Assembly (NCBI GenBank): GCA_036320915.1
Contig: JAXBDG010000009.1
Location: forward strand, 930,001 to 994,000
DNA from: Linnemannia elongata
Taxonomy: Eukaryota; Mortierellomycota; Mortierellomycetes; Mortierellales; Mortierellaceae
Reading direction: 5' to 3'
DNA length: 64,000 nt
Of the stretch, positions 23,675 through 34,635 are shown piece after piece. Position numbers and translations under genes: made by a program. The notes under the pieces were generated by a model. It did no database searches and was not told the origin of the DNA. It was given only the letters and a program-made list of their open reading frames with translations. Numbering within the stretch: position 1 is the first letter of the stretch; each line of letters starts with the position of its first letter.

Positions 23675-26600
23675 TTAATGACCTCCACCACCAAAGAGTC
23701 CTCCCAGTACCATGGAGGATGTAGACGGCGGGGCCGACTTTTTCCGCAAAGAGGCCACCTCTGCAGGCGACAATTGCAGTACCGTCGTCAGGACAGGCAG
23801 TAAGGGCTCCTTGTCCGTCGTTTCGAGGTACTTGAGGACGATGTTTTTGAGATAGTCTACGCTCAGGTTTTGTCGCCTCTCTGCGCGATCCAAATTGCGG
23901 ATCTCTTCTTTCAGCACCTATCAGCATCAAAGTAGAGAGAGAGGGAAAGGAGAGAAGGTCATGATTAGATCATCCGGTTCAAGAGATGCTATTCTAAAAT
24001 CCCATGGTGACAACAAAGATGAATGGTACCTTTTCTTGATCGAGGAGTCGTTGGTGGTTGGCTTCACTCTCGTTCAAGAGCTCAGTCAAGTGCTGCAACT
24101 TAATTTGGTATTCCCGTTCTCTTGCTGACGACAGGGCTGCTGCTGCTGCTGGAGTACCGAGACCACCATGTGCGTCGCCAAAGGGTGACCGCTCTACTAG
24201 TGGTTTAGCTGCCAAAAGGTCAGACAGTGTGGCTACATATATTTTGAAATAAGATGGGCGTAAAAAAATAAAGTGAGTGGATCGGCTCTTGGTTATGTCC
24301 GCATAAAGGTATCCGAGGAAATGTAACGAGGTGGAACATGGAACTTACAGTAAACGGGCGGTCGGTCTGTTGGAAGAGACAAGGATGATGAAGCCCTAGA
24401 AATGGGTGATTCTTGATCGAGCGGGGAAAACGACGATCGAGGTCCAAGCGCCGTCGAGATATGGAGTTGACTATTGTTCTTTTCTAGCTCAAACATCTGT
24501 GAAGTGCCAGCGCTGGTAGTTCCTCCAATGGCAGGCGAGCCACTCTCAGCATTGGCCTCAGAGCTACTCACAAGGTCGCGCAAGTTCTGGATCTCCTGCT
24601 TGGCCACTGCCAGTTCGTCACTCAATCGATCCAAGATCTTTTGAAGTTCAGCGTTTTCTTCCTCCTTCTTGGCCAAACGCTCTTCAGTGTGCTTGGTGTT
24701 GCCGCCTAGTTCCTGCATCATACTCTGTGCTTCCACGGCTCGCAGCTCCTGAAGAGAAGCAAGACGGGATTCGGCCGCCTCTCGGTCACGTTGCGCGTCC
24801 TTGACGGCCCGCTCCAGATCCTTGAGCTGTCGTGCATGCTGCCGTTCCTGACGGCGACTGATCTCGTGACTCGACTCCAAGCTCGCTATCTGATCCATGG
24901 CCAACTGAAGCTCGCCCTCTAACGTCGTTCTCTTTGATTCCGCTTCTTGTAGCTCAGCTGTAGTAGATCTAAAGCATTGGAACAAGCAGGAGGGGATCAT
25001 ATTAATAAAATGTCCATGTTGTGCGTATAGTCTTGACCGTCGCATCACAATAGTAACGATTTCTTACTTGTTTTCTCTCGCAAGATCCTGCAACTGGCTC
25101 TGGAGTTCCCTCAGTTGACTGTCATCGTCCGCTTGAACCGACTCCCGCTGCTGTTGAAGCAATGCACTAGCACGCTGCTTGTACTGCTGGTATTCCGCCT
25201 TGAGTTTTTCCAACTGCGAGTTCGACTGTTTGTATTTCCCCTCCTACATGAACGCAACCTTGCTGAGGTTAGTGAGACGACTCTTGATGTGTGATATAGC
25301 AGCCAATTCCACACTAATGAAGAACGCACCATTTGCTGAAGTTTTATGGCGGCAGCATCCGACTGGCTCTTGAGTTCTGCCTCCAGGTCTTGTACGATTT
25401 CTAAGAAACAAACACAAGAGACAGAGCAGTAAGTAGGTGTTCTCCTTTTCGGCATCAACATTTTGATTCCTTGCGTTAGAATTGCCAGAGATACGTACGA
25501 TTCTGCTCATTGGCCTGCTTCTCGGTAGGCTCAGGGTTCTCCAGCTTAGCCTTCAGCTCTGCAATCTCCTCGTCCTTAGCTGCAATGGATGTTCGGTACT
25601 CATTCAAGTTCTTGTTTGCGGCTGCAAAGATGGCTTTCATCTTCTTCATCTTCTCGTCGTGATCCGATTTCTGTTTTGATAACTCGCCGGTTTTCTGAGC
25701 AAGAGATTCCTGCAATGACTGACACTGCTCTGACTTTACCGAGAGTTGTGACCTCAACTCTTTGATCGTGTCATCCAATGCGGCTGTATTTGCTGTCGTT
25801 GATGCTGGTGTTGGTAAGGCTAGTATTGGTGCCGGTACTGCTGCTGTGGACTCCTTAACCGCTGCTGATACCGAAGATGAAGAGTCGTCAGACGTCTCTG
25901 CTATCGGCTTTTTACTGTCCCCAGATGACACTCCTAATGGGTCCTCCACTGTCGCTGCAATGTCAGGAACGCGATCGTCGTCTATCTCTGACACGCCGTC
26001 CGGAGATGTCAACTTTGGTGAAAGGAACTCGTCCGTCGCCTTGTTCTCCAATGAGGCCCTCATCGCCTGAATTACAGCCCTCGCTTCCTGAAGCTCTTCG
26101 CTCAATGCCTCCTTGTCTTCCTTGAGCAGATCGGCACTCTTTGCAATCTAGAAAGAATAGAAGATCGGTTCATGGTCAACCTGGATGCTAATGTTAACAT
26201 AGCAAATAACCGTTACTGGTTTTCGCGTTTTTTCATGACTGCTTACTTCGGACTTTTCCTGAGTCGCCTTCTGGAGTAATTTTTGAAGGGCCTCGACATC
26301 GTTATAGGCCTCGTCGAGTTGCGACGCGAGCTGAGCATTGGTCGAGTGTGAGCTATAAGTAAACAAAGATAATAATCCCTGTTAATTAATTGATCGTTGG
26401 ACGCAACCATGAGCAAAGCCTGTCACTTTTTCAAAGTGAACGTTACTTGGCGGCTCCTCCAGAGTTGGTGCGAGGGTTGGGATTCCTTGGCTACAGCGAC
26501 AGAGTCGAAAGAAAGATGAAGAGGGAGTGTCTCTAGGTTAGATGGTTGACAGGATGGAGATGTTTACCAGTTGTCGAATGCATTGAAAAGAATGACGTCA

Positions 26601-26792
26601 AAGCTGGCATGCCTTTCTGACTGGAGTACTGGTGCCGTTTTGTTGTTGCTGCTGCTGTTGTTGTTGTCCTGCGAGGGGAGAGCCTGGAGGGCGACGGGCA
26701 GAGGCAGGCGATCCGGGTCGGGAGTCCAGGGCCTCGCTGGCCAAGGCAGCGAATGAGGATTCGGAAGCCTTTTTGAGGAGGTTGTTGAACAT
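23675..26792 (-). CDS. GRIP-domain golgin (trans-Golgi coiled-coil tether)
   Basis: Vesicle tether recruited to the trans-Golgi by Arl1-type GTPases through its GRIP domain. Nine exons: 26792-26622, 26490-26447, 26352-26247, 26147-25499, 25400-25330, 25243-25068, 24968-24349, 24232-24030 and 23917-23675, all phase-consistent, giving 760 residues. The N-terminus is MFNNLLKKASESSFAAL followed by a Gln9 run. Long heptad coiled coils fill the centre, broken by Ser/Thr/Ala-rich linkers. The GRIP domain is at about 695-735, with YLKNIVLKYLE and Tyr702, the residue family knowledge links to Arl1 binding. The tail ends in a Gly-rich GGLFGGGGH. Intron 1 uses a weak donor (GTCAGA) and is the least certain join. 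The start is supported by the coding character that begins at this ATG. Confidence 0.92.
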
Positions 26793-27152
26793 GGAAGGGG
26801 GACAAAACCAAGTGTAGATGAAGAAACGGCGTTGAAAGATGAGAAAAGGGAAAGCGGGATGGCAGACAGGAATAGCAATGGCTTGGGGGGTGAGCACGGC
26901 TGTTGCATGGGGGAGAAAGAGAGCACTCTGTTACTTGAATACCGCCACCGATCTCTTGATATCAGTAATTTGCAAATACGCGGGTTTAATTGTCTGTGCA
27001 CAAAGGTCCCTTCTTTATGTGGTGTGTGGTGTGTGGTGATGAAGAGGAGAAGAACGAGAAGGATAAAATGGGATGTCGATATCTTGGCTTTGTTTTTCAA
27101 TCTTCCTCCTTTGTTCACGCACTTTCGTTCTTCAACATCAAAGGAGAGATCC

Positions 27153-29140
27153 ATGACGGTCTATCGAGTGCCTCTGTCCAAGTTCGCCATGACCACAGTC
27201 CTCAGTATCGCTCTCTTTGGAGCATACCTACTCTACAACTAAACCTCAGCTGGACCTACCGCGACTCACGACAAGCTACTTTAGGAACTACAGGATCTCC
27301 ATCACAAGATCCTGCACGACCAGTCGCAGCTGGTACTCTCCATCGCTCAATAAAAATAGGTACTCGAAGACATTACCTCAAAACGAGTACCGAATGCGCT
27401 GCTATCGAGCTCTTTAAAGATTGAGAAAGAGCCAAGGCTTCTGCATTCCTTTTAGGTAAGGACCTGGTGATTTATATCCATGCTTCTCTAGAGGGCCGTA
27501 AGACATAACACTCATCCTCTTTTATCTCACTTGTGTGTGAACTAAGTTTCAGAGGAACTCCTGGAGACACACGACATTGCCATTCCGAGAGATGTGCCGG
27601 AGTGGACAGAAGCTGACACGGCCTACCTCGACACAGTCGCTGGATTCGACATGATGGCAGGAATGTTGAAGCAGGATTACATAAAACAGCAAAAAATCGT
27701 TATCATGTCGGTAGTGGATTTCGCATGGATCTCTCGAAAGGAACGGGTCTACAAATATCTTTGGAACCATGTCCTCCAAATCTACCAATCTCTGGGTACG
27801 GCCCTAAGCTCTCGCGACAAAGAGGCATGACTGCGGGAGCTGGCAAAAAACACAGCTGGAGGTAGACTTCTTTTTGAGACTGGGGCAGCGATTATTCCCA
27901 TGGATCTAGGTCCGCCAGGAAAACGAGCACGTCGCTTCACGGATCGTTCCAAGGGCGAGGGTTCGTTTGTGGTGGCGACAAGCAGTTCCAAATGATGGTC
28001 ACGTCCATCCAATCTCTTCGACCCAAGCTGCACTCACAACTTCCGATACAAGTCTTCCATATGGGCTAGAAGGATCTGTCTCTCGAACGACAAGAGTACA
28101 TGGGGCAGATGAAAAACGATATTGAAGTTCTGGACATAATATATCATCTGGGTAACGGCTACCTAAAGCTCAAAGGCTGGGCCATCAAACCATATGCAAT
28201 CCTTGGATCCAAATTTGAAGAGGCGATCTTCATCGACGCAGACTCTTACTTTCTCAGGGTACGTTTGAGGTCAGACACATCGCCACCATACCAGCGTGTA
28301 ACATGCATCCTTTAAACTAATATTTTTACGTTTTGCTCGACTCTATTTTTATCTTTACGCCAAAGACTCCAGAGGTGCTATTTGACGACCCTGGCAACAG
28401 GAGGCCTCTTTTTTTACGACCGAACCATTATACCAGGCTGGCGCAAAGGACCGGAATGGATCCGCACCAACATACCGTTCATGTCCAACATACCTCAGGC
28501 CTCGCGCTCATTTCGAGGAACGACCTCTCACGAACATAAGTCTGGCGTTGTGGTGATCAGGCGGTTGCCAGCGCTGATCTCTGTATGCAAGATGAACAGC
28601 TTTTGGGAGCGCTACCTTTCGGTGTACCAAACCAACGTTCTATATTAGATTCGAGCTAGTTCAGGAACCTTATGCCTTTGTCCGCAACTATGGTGGCGTC
28701 ATTGGAGAGCTAAAACCCGACGACGATCAGTCGATTTGCGGAGCCCGGATGCATTTGGACTGTCTGGGCAGACTCCTCTGGTGGAACAGTGGACTGGGAA
28801 GAACACGAATAACGAAGACATGAGGGATCTGTCGTTTGGGTACTATATGTCGGGAGGCGGGAACCAGACGAATCGCGAGTTGCTCATCAGGAACGACGAG
28901 ATTAAGGATAATCTGCCCTACAAGCTTGAACTGGACTCGGTTGACGACCTACCGCCGCCTGAAGACCACATTGATCTGGTCTGGGACTATATGAGAGATT
29001 GTATGAGTGGTTGGAAAGTCGGGGCGTTGCCAGAAGATGAGGCAGAGCGAGTCAACTCGTACGTCGTCTTGGACAAGATCCCTAAGAGAGCGGATTCGCT
29101 CATAGTCCAACACAAGCATGTGGATCCCAAGGGCGACTAG
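27153..29140 (+). pseudogene. Decayed Mnn1-type alpha-1,3-mannosyltransferase
   Basis: Relic of a Golgi type II glycosyltransferase that adds mannose to glycans. Family landmarks remain: an N-terminal signal anchor (residues 1-29 of the first frame), then WAIKPYAILGSKFEEAIFIDADSYF with the metal-binding DAD, GGLFFYDRTIIPGW, FELVQEPYAFVRNYGG, LWWNSGL and a C-terminal segment ending at 29140. They lie in different frames. Breaks seen: TAA at 27240-27242, TGA at 27828-27830, a frameshift near 27985, TAG at 28067-28069 directly after HMG, a frameshift near 28395, TAG at 28646-28648 with another shift, and a shift near 28795. Some introns still look spliceable. So many independent lesions rule out a single sequencing error. 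It diverges from the golgin gene. Confidence 0.86.
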
Positions 29141-30508
29141 GACGTCATATAAATAGGCTTGTACAGTCAAACCAAAGTACATGCCCTTAGCTATTCTCTC
29201 AACCCCTTACACCCTACAAACAGGCAATTGCTCGGACCATTGTCATCTCCTCTCATCTTTGCGTTCACAGTGAGAGAGAGGAAGAAAGAAACGTTCTGCG
29301 CAGAGTCGCATTCCAGACCCAGTTGGTGACAAATGGTCGATATTCGATTTTATCCTATGGACATCCCTTTCAACAGGCAAACAGACAAGCGAAGATGTTT
29401 CTCATTGTCGATATATGTCTCCCCGTTCCCATCTCGACCAGGTCCAGGAGTAAGAATCGATTCTTTTTTTTTTTTTTTTTGCCACGAAATAAAACAGAGT
29501 TCATAGTTCCTTTTTTTTTTTTTTAATGTTGCTCGATACCGGCTCCCGTTTTATGCGTTGCACCCGACCGGAATCACGATCTCCTGTCTTGAAGGAGCTG
29601 GCATGTTGAATCCATCTCACCGGTTTGTAGAGCCTCTCTCATGTACTTTTGTTCTCATTTCAGCGAACAGCGAACAGCGGTGTTTCTCGAGGTTTCATTA
29701 GTTTATTATCACAGTAAGGTCGACACTGCAAGTATGGTTTGGGGTGCAAGATTGCTGATTGTTTTTGTTTTTATTTTCTGACCCATTCCATTCCTAACTT
29801 GAATGCAGGTGCTGCTGGGCGTTCTCACTCCTTTTCAGCAGTTTGCATGCCATATCATACGCCAATTGTTGACTTTTTTGTGCTCTCTCCTATTCTGTAA
29901 AGTTTGAACAATAATGCCATATTTAAAGTATGGACTGTTGGCCATGATCAGTCCTCTTTCTTTTTCTTTCCTTCTCCTCTTCCTCTTACTCGCCATTTTT
30001 CTTTCATTCCTCTCCCGCGCCCTGCACGACTCCAAGCAAGCCGGACATCTTACCGACAAAATTTTCCCTTCTTCGTCCTCGTTATCTCTTCCACTTTTGA
30101 TTTCAGTCAGCACACTTCACGTCTTTCATTCCACTCACATCTGCTATGAATACCACCACCACCACCACCATAGCAACAACAACCACGACTGTGAAGGAGA
30201 TGAGAACAAAGTGCCGACCATTGTTGCTCGAATACACCAGCGAGATAGTAGAGAGAGCACGGCAGGAAGAACTATACATCCCACCATCACGGACGCTGCA
30301 GTGGTGCCTCGCCCCATTGATCTTTATTGCAACCATGGCAAGTTCTTCAACAACAGCCTCTTTCAGATTTCATACTGTGGGAATTTATTAGGGACGAAAG
30401 AAGTGATCGCCTTAGTATTGTTGGATATGCTTTAAGCCATTGATGGGAAGGCAATCAGCGTCGGCGGATTAGCAGGTCGGCAACCAACAGCCACGCAACA
30501 AGGCTGCG

Positions 30509-30511
<3 letters not shown>

Positions 30512-30549
<38 letters not shown>
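30512..30549 (+). repeat. Homopolymer T38
   Basis: Uninterrupted run of 38 T upstream of the tetraspanin gene. Confidence 0.95.
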
Positions 30550-30555
<6 letters not shown>

Positions 30556-30794
30556 GAGCATCTCGTTGAGTAAGAGCAAGACGAGGGGCCACCATATCAG
30601 GGGGGCGATGATAGAGTAGTTGTTTTTGCCTCTTTCATTGTGTGTCCGTCCGTGAGCTTGGACCACGACCTGATCCGGACAAGAGGCAAGAGACAGGCAG
30701 GCGAACGAGAGGCCAGGGGTGTTTTAAAAGGGATCAGAGTGACAACACATACAAAAACCATGATAGGCACGGTGTTCCTCTTGTTTCCCTCCTT

Positions 30795-30796
<2 letters not shown>

Positions 30797-30828
<32 letters not shown>

Positions 30829-30875
30829 CTCTCGCTCTCCTCTCCTCTCCTCTCCTCTCCTCTCCTCTCCTCTCA
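30797..30875 (+). repeat. T42 run followed by TCTCC pentamer repeat
   Basis: T42 at 30797-30838, then about six TCTCC units to roughly 30875. A continuous homopyrimidine block of about 75 bases lying just before the CT-rich leader of the tetraspanin gene; probably a core promoter pyrimidine tract. Confidence 0.9.
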
Positions 30876-31135
30876 TAACACTCTCCCCATTTTCCTTAAA
30901 CTCTCTCACACACAATCTCACAATTTTCACGGTTCCACACCTCGCCACAAACACCACTACTTTCTATTGTTGTTCCCCCTCATTCCTCTCATTCCTTCGT
31001 TCTTTGGTTCTTACTTTCCCATTCAAAACTCTACAAAAGTGTAAACAAAAAGTACATACGCCGGATAAACAGCCCAACCCAGTTCATAAAAAGCGCAGAA
31101 AAAAAGAGCCGACAGTATTAGTGTGGAACATCGTC

Positions 31136-32527
31136 ATGATAACCTCTCTCTCCATGGTGCCTTTTTTTTTTTTTTGCTTCGCCGACGGATCGCTGTCTTT
31201 CATTTTTAGATTCCGGCCTCGGCGCTATTGATCCAGATCCTCAAGACTCAGAACCAACAACCAGACTCGATGCGGTACGGGATTACGCTGACGCCAACAC
31301 TCTCCATCGGCGTCGATATCATGGGCATTGGCGTTGTTCTCGTCACTGTGATGGGCCTTCTTGGCGTTGCCAAGGGGTGCAGGCGCCTTATGAATTTCGT
31401 AAGATGAGAACGAAAGGATTACGAGGGCGTTGCTTTCATTCGATACCTCCCCCCTTTTTCGCACCGAGAAATGTATGGCACGACTTACATTATTTTACTT
31501 TTGCCTTTTTTCGTGATATAGTACTTTGGACTTGTAATGTGCTTCATTGCCATTCAGGTCGGATACGCCGTCGTGGGATTAATGTCGGGAACAAACTGGG
31601 TTCATGAGGCGCTGGAAAAGTCTTGGGACAAGGCATATCTGACTGACAAGTCCCTCATCCATGACCTTCAAATTGAGGTATGCAACCACGAGAAATAGCC
31701 TAAAACAGGAAAAGGCGATCCTTGGTGCAAAGATACGACTCTCATTCCGTTTACGTTTGAAGTTGACATGGACATTGATCTCGGGATTATTCTTTCTCCT
31801 TTCTAATAGTCCCGTTGTCAAGGATTTTATAGTCGAGGTGACAGAGCGGTGGCAATGCCTCCAAGCATGGAGAACTATCTTGCTCCTTGTGCCGAGATCT
31901 TGAACCTGCGGTTTGGAAAGCGGCTTCAACGGATGGGATATCTCATTCTTTGTATTCGAATGATCCAGGCAAGTGATGTTTTTTGGAGTCGCGTGTGTTT
32001 GCTGGTGTTTTTTGTTATTATTGTCAGTGTGTGTGTGCTTTTTTTTTGCGCGTGATGCGATGACTCGAGCGAGGGGTTAAGGAACAAAAATGAAACAAGC
32101 CAAAAAAAAAAAAAAAAAAAAATCGGGCCTAACCCACTTGGCACTGATCTCACTCCAACACCAAATGTAACTCCAATAGCTGACGGGCGTGTTCTTACTG
32201 TCGGTTTTGTTCAAGCACCTTGCTGTTCTTGATAAGGAGAATATGGAGGATGAAGACAACATCAAAATCGACGAGGAATCACCATACTTCAAGAGCGAGA
32301 AGCAGCTCGAGTACGAAAGCTCATGCGTCCCATTGCTTGCAGACGAAGAGGAAGAGGATCTGCCCCACTACTCTGCCTACGACTATAACGATAATAGTGA
32401 GTACTGCGAGGACTGCGAGGATGAGGATAGCGGGGACGATGAGGAGCGTCTGCTTGGCAGTCGCGAATACCGTCACTTGCCTGAGTATACAGAGGACGAG
32501 TGCGAGCCACAAGTATACGTTGCCTAG
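31136..32527 (+). CDS. Tetraspanin-like membrane protein, N-terminus unresolved
   Basis: Four-pass membrane organiser, known in fungi from infection structures and hyphal growth. Exons: up to 31156, then 31210-31398, 31522-31677, 31810-31968 and 32180-32527. Spans: TM1 around IVMITSLSM/IPASALL, TM2 VDIMGIGVVLVTVMGLLGV, TM3 YFGLVMCFIAIQVGYAVVG and TM4 MGYLILCIRMIQ/LTGVFLLSVL. The large loop between TM3 and TM4 has RCQGFYS and PCAEIL in place of the animal CCG pattern. The tail is strongly acidic. Coordinates start at the first in-frame ATG, but the frame is open back to 31004 with KKRRKKEP before TM1, so the true start is probably in an upstream exon. The intron after 31968 has a GC donor (CAG/GCAAGT). 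Confidence 0.8.
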
Positions 32528-32542
32528 AAGATATTCGCTGTA

Positions 32543-32548
32543 AATAAA
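32543..32548 (+). terminator. AATAAA polyadenylation signal, tetraspanin gene
   Basis: AATAAA 15 bases after the tetraspanin stop codon, inside the only 125-base gap to the next gene. Confidence 0.4.
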
Positions 32549-32652
32549 ACTGAAAATCTTCCTTTTTGTATCCTTTCTTCTTTTCTTCGTTGTCACCTTG
32601 TTTCTTTCTAACCATCTCTCGTTTGTAACATTGCACACACTTCACGACACCG

Positions 32653-34635
32653 ATGAGAACAGAGGCGCCTCATCATACTTTTCCTCCTCCTCCCCCCCCT
32701 ACTCCACATTGCTTTTGCTCACTCCCTACACTCCTCAAGCGTGAATGTCAGGGCGCAGTTTACAAGTGCCAAGCAAACCTCATCAACCCACCACAACCAC
32801 CGCTCGACAATTCTCAACTAGACAGCGACAAGGACAGCAGTGGCCGAATTGTGGCAGGAGGCCATTTCGCCTTTGCCTCAACACTTCCAGGCTCGCCCCA
32901 ACGACTCGCCGACATGAGGAAGGAATCAAAACCACCCGACCGTCCTCCAGCGACTAAGGCTGCCATTCAAGACATTACCTCCATCTTGACCTCGTTCGGC
33001 AAAACGCTTGGTCCCCGGTCCCCAAGCTTATTCAAACACGGTCTCAAGGACGGTTCCAACGTCAGCAGTAACAGCGAAAGCAGTAACAGCAACAGTGATA
33101 ACCACAATATCAACACGCAGCAACAACCAAATCAAATACAACAACAATCGCAGCCGACAATTTCAGTGCCGCCTTCGCCTCCTCCTAAACCACGGCTTGT
33201 CGGGCCTATCGGCGTCTGTGGATTCCATGTACATGCCAGCACTTGGGAAAACTTCAAAGTACAACTCTGCCATGCGGAGAATGTGACAGGAGGTGGAGCA
33301 GGGGGCGCAAGCCCCTTTAGCCGCAGTCAAGGTCTGGAGCAAGATCAAGCCTTTGCGGAGGGGCACCACAAGCTCATTCTCCGACACTCGTATCTTCATG
33401 GCAGATTTATTCGACAAGCTCGGAAGGACGGATGCAAGGCCCAGATGACGACAGTAGCTCAGTGGACCGCGTGGGAACAGGGGATCGTTGATCGAGATTC
33501 TCCAAGGTCGGGAAGAGTGACAGCACCTAATTGTTTCTGCGGATTTCCGATGAGACTGTCGTATCTGTACAATGGACAAGGACCCCAGATGAACTATGTG
33601 TGCGCGTTGCGTTATCAGGACGTCCAGCGTGGCTGCAGTCGGGTATTGAGCTCGGCAAAATGGGCTGTTCGAAGGAAGTCAGTTCCTATCCAGATCATGT
33701 CGTTAGAGGTCAGGCTCCCTTCAGGAAAGATCCAACATAGATGGGACGAGTCCGGCCCTAAGCCGCCTACGGATACTGGATTGAATCTTACTCACAGGGT
33801 AGACAAGGACGGCAGCGACAGTCAGGAAGCATCATCCGCTGCTCGTCTCGCATCCACACTCGACCACAAGCCACCTCATGATGACACGTCGCGAGACAGT
33901 CGGCAGGACTCTGGGATCGAAGTAGACGAAAATGAAACTGAATGCGAGGACGGCGATGGGGCATCAGAGCCCGACTGGAGCCGATCAACAGAGTGGTGTT
34001 TAAACGCCTCTTCTCGTCACAGGATGCGGTTGCTGCCTATACCGACTTGCCTCTTGGAGATGAACGATCAGAGCATGGATCAGCGGGGCCGTCGACGGAG
34101 CATACCCCCGGAGGAAGTACGGAAAGAATCGTATGATCAATGGGGCGACAGGCGCGATCGTAATCGGTATGAACAGATGAAGACATACGATGACAGCGGC
34201 GAGACGGAACTCTCAAATCGATCAGTCTCGACCCGGTCTGTGGTCGGCGTCAGGTCCCTTTCCAAGGCGCAGATGAAGGATTTGTACCTACCTTTGGAGA
34301 GACCGAGGGAATACAGCCCGCTGATTCAACGTCTGCGCGGCTCAAAGGTGCTGGCGGCGGAGCGGGAGAGGAGCGAGAAGGTCGTGGAGCGGTCGGAGAC
34401 GCGTTTGAGGGACTGGGAAGAGTCGATTGAGCGATTGGGAGCGTATGTGAAGGAGCTGTGCCAGGATGGGTTGGACAATAACACGTTGGTGTGTCGGTCG
34501 TGTGGCAAGGGGACGTTTTTGCATGCAAATGTTCCCTGCTACCACTTGGTGATGTGCGACGACTGTATCAAGACGTATCAACGATGTGTTGTGTGTTCGA
34601 CCAAGATTGAGTCCAGCCAGCGGATCTACTGGTAG
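32653..34635 (+). CDS. Protein with C-terminal IAP/MDM2-type RING finger, probable E3 ligase
   Basis: Single-exon protein of 660 residues. The last 47 residues form a compact RING: C614, C617, C629, H631, C635, C638, C645 and C648. The spacing CxxC-x11-CxHxxxCxxC-x6-CxxC is that of MDM2 and IAP C-terminal RINGs, and the chain ends in RIYW, like the aromatic tails those RINGs use to dimerise. This predicts ubiquitin-ligase activity; the substrate is unknown. A second cysteine-rich segment around residues 295-330 (CFCGFPMRLSYLY ... YVCAL ... GCSRVL) may be another zinc site. The N-terminal 120 residues are Pro/Gln/Asn-rich. The next in-frame Met (about 32915, MRKESKPPDR) is an alternative start, and I am unsure between them. 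The upstream gene ends only 125 bases away. Confidence 0.75.
   Translation: MRTEAPHHTFPPPPPPTPHCFCSLPTLLKRECQGAVYKCQANLINPPQPPLDNSQLDSDKDSSGRIVAGGHFAFASTLPGSPQRLADMRKESKPPDRPPATKAAIQDITSILTSFGKTLGPRSPSLFKHGLKDGSNVSSNSESSNSNSDNHNINTQQQPNQIQQQSQPTISVPPSPPPKPRLVGPIGVCGFHVHASTWENFKVQLCHAENVTGGGAGGASPFSRSQGLEQDQAFAEGHHKLILRHSYLHGRFIRQARKDGCKAQMTTVAQWTAWEQGIVDRDSPRSGRVTAPNCFCGFPMRLSYLYNGQGPQMNYVCALRYQDVQRGCSRVLSSAKWAVRRKSVPIQIMSLEVRLPSGKIQHRWDESGPKPPTDTGLNLTHRVDKDGSDSQEASSAARLASTLDHKPPHDDTSRDSRQDSGIEVDENETECEDGDGASEPDWSRSTEWCLNASSRHRMRLLPIPTCLLEMNDQSMDQRGRRRSIPPEEVRKESYDQWGDRRDRNRYEQMKTYDDSGETELSNRSVSTRSVVGVRSLSKAQMKDLYLPLERPREYSPLIQRLRGSKVLAAERERSEKVVERSETRLRDWEESIERLGAYVKELCQDGLDNNTLVCRSCGKGTFLHANVPCYHLVMCDDCIKTYQRCVVCSTKIESSQRIYW

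Larger units (their letters stand above)
29141..31003. other. Intergenic region with T38 and T42 runs
   Basis: About 1.9 kb between the mannosyltransferase relic and the tetraspanin. Holds T-rich runs near 29463-29480 and 29511-29524, T38 at 30512-30549, T42 at 30797-30838 and a TCTCC pentamer repeat after it. A TATTTAAA motif near 29921 precedes CT-rich DNA and an ATG at 30146, but the frame there is short and has no recognisable feature. The missing first exon of the tetraspanin may lie in this stretch. Confidence 0.55.

Noticed and set aside
30146..30391. 81-residue frame starting MNTTTTTT behind a TATTTAAA motif and CT-rich leader
   Set aside because: The promoter-like setting is suggestive, but the protein has no recognisable feature and an overlapping frame is equally open. 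It may hold the missing tetraspanin first exon, but no phase-consistent join could be shown.
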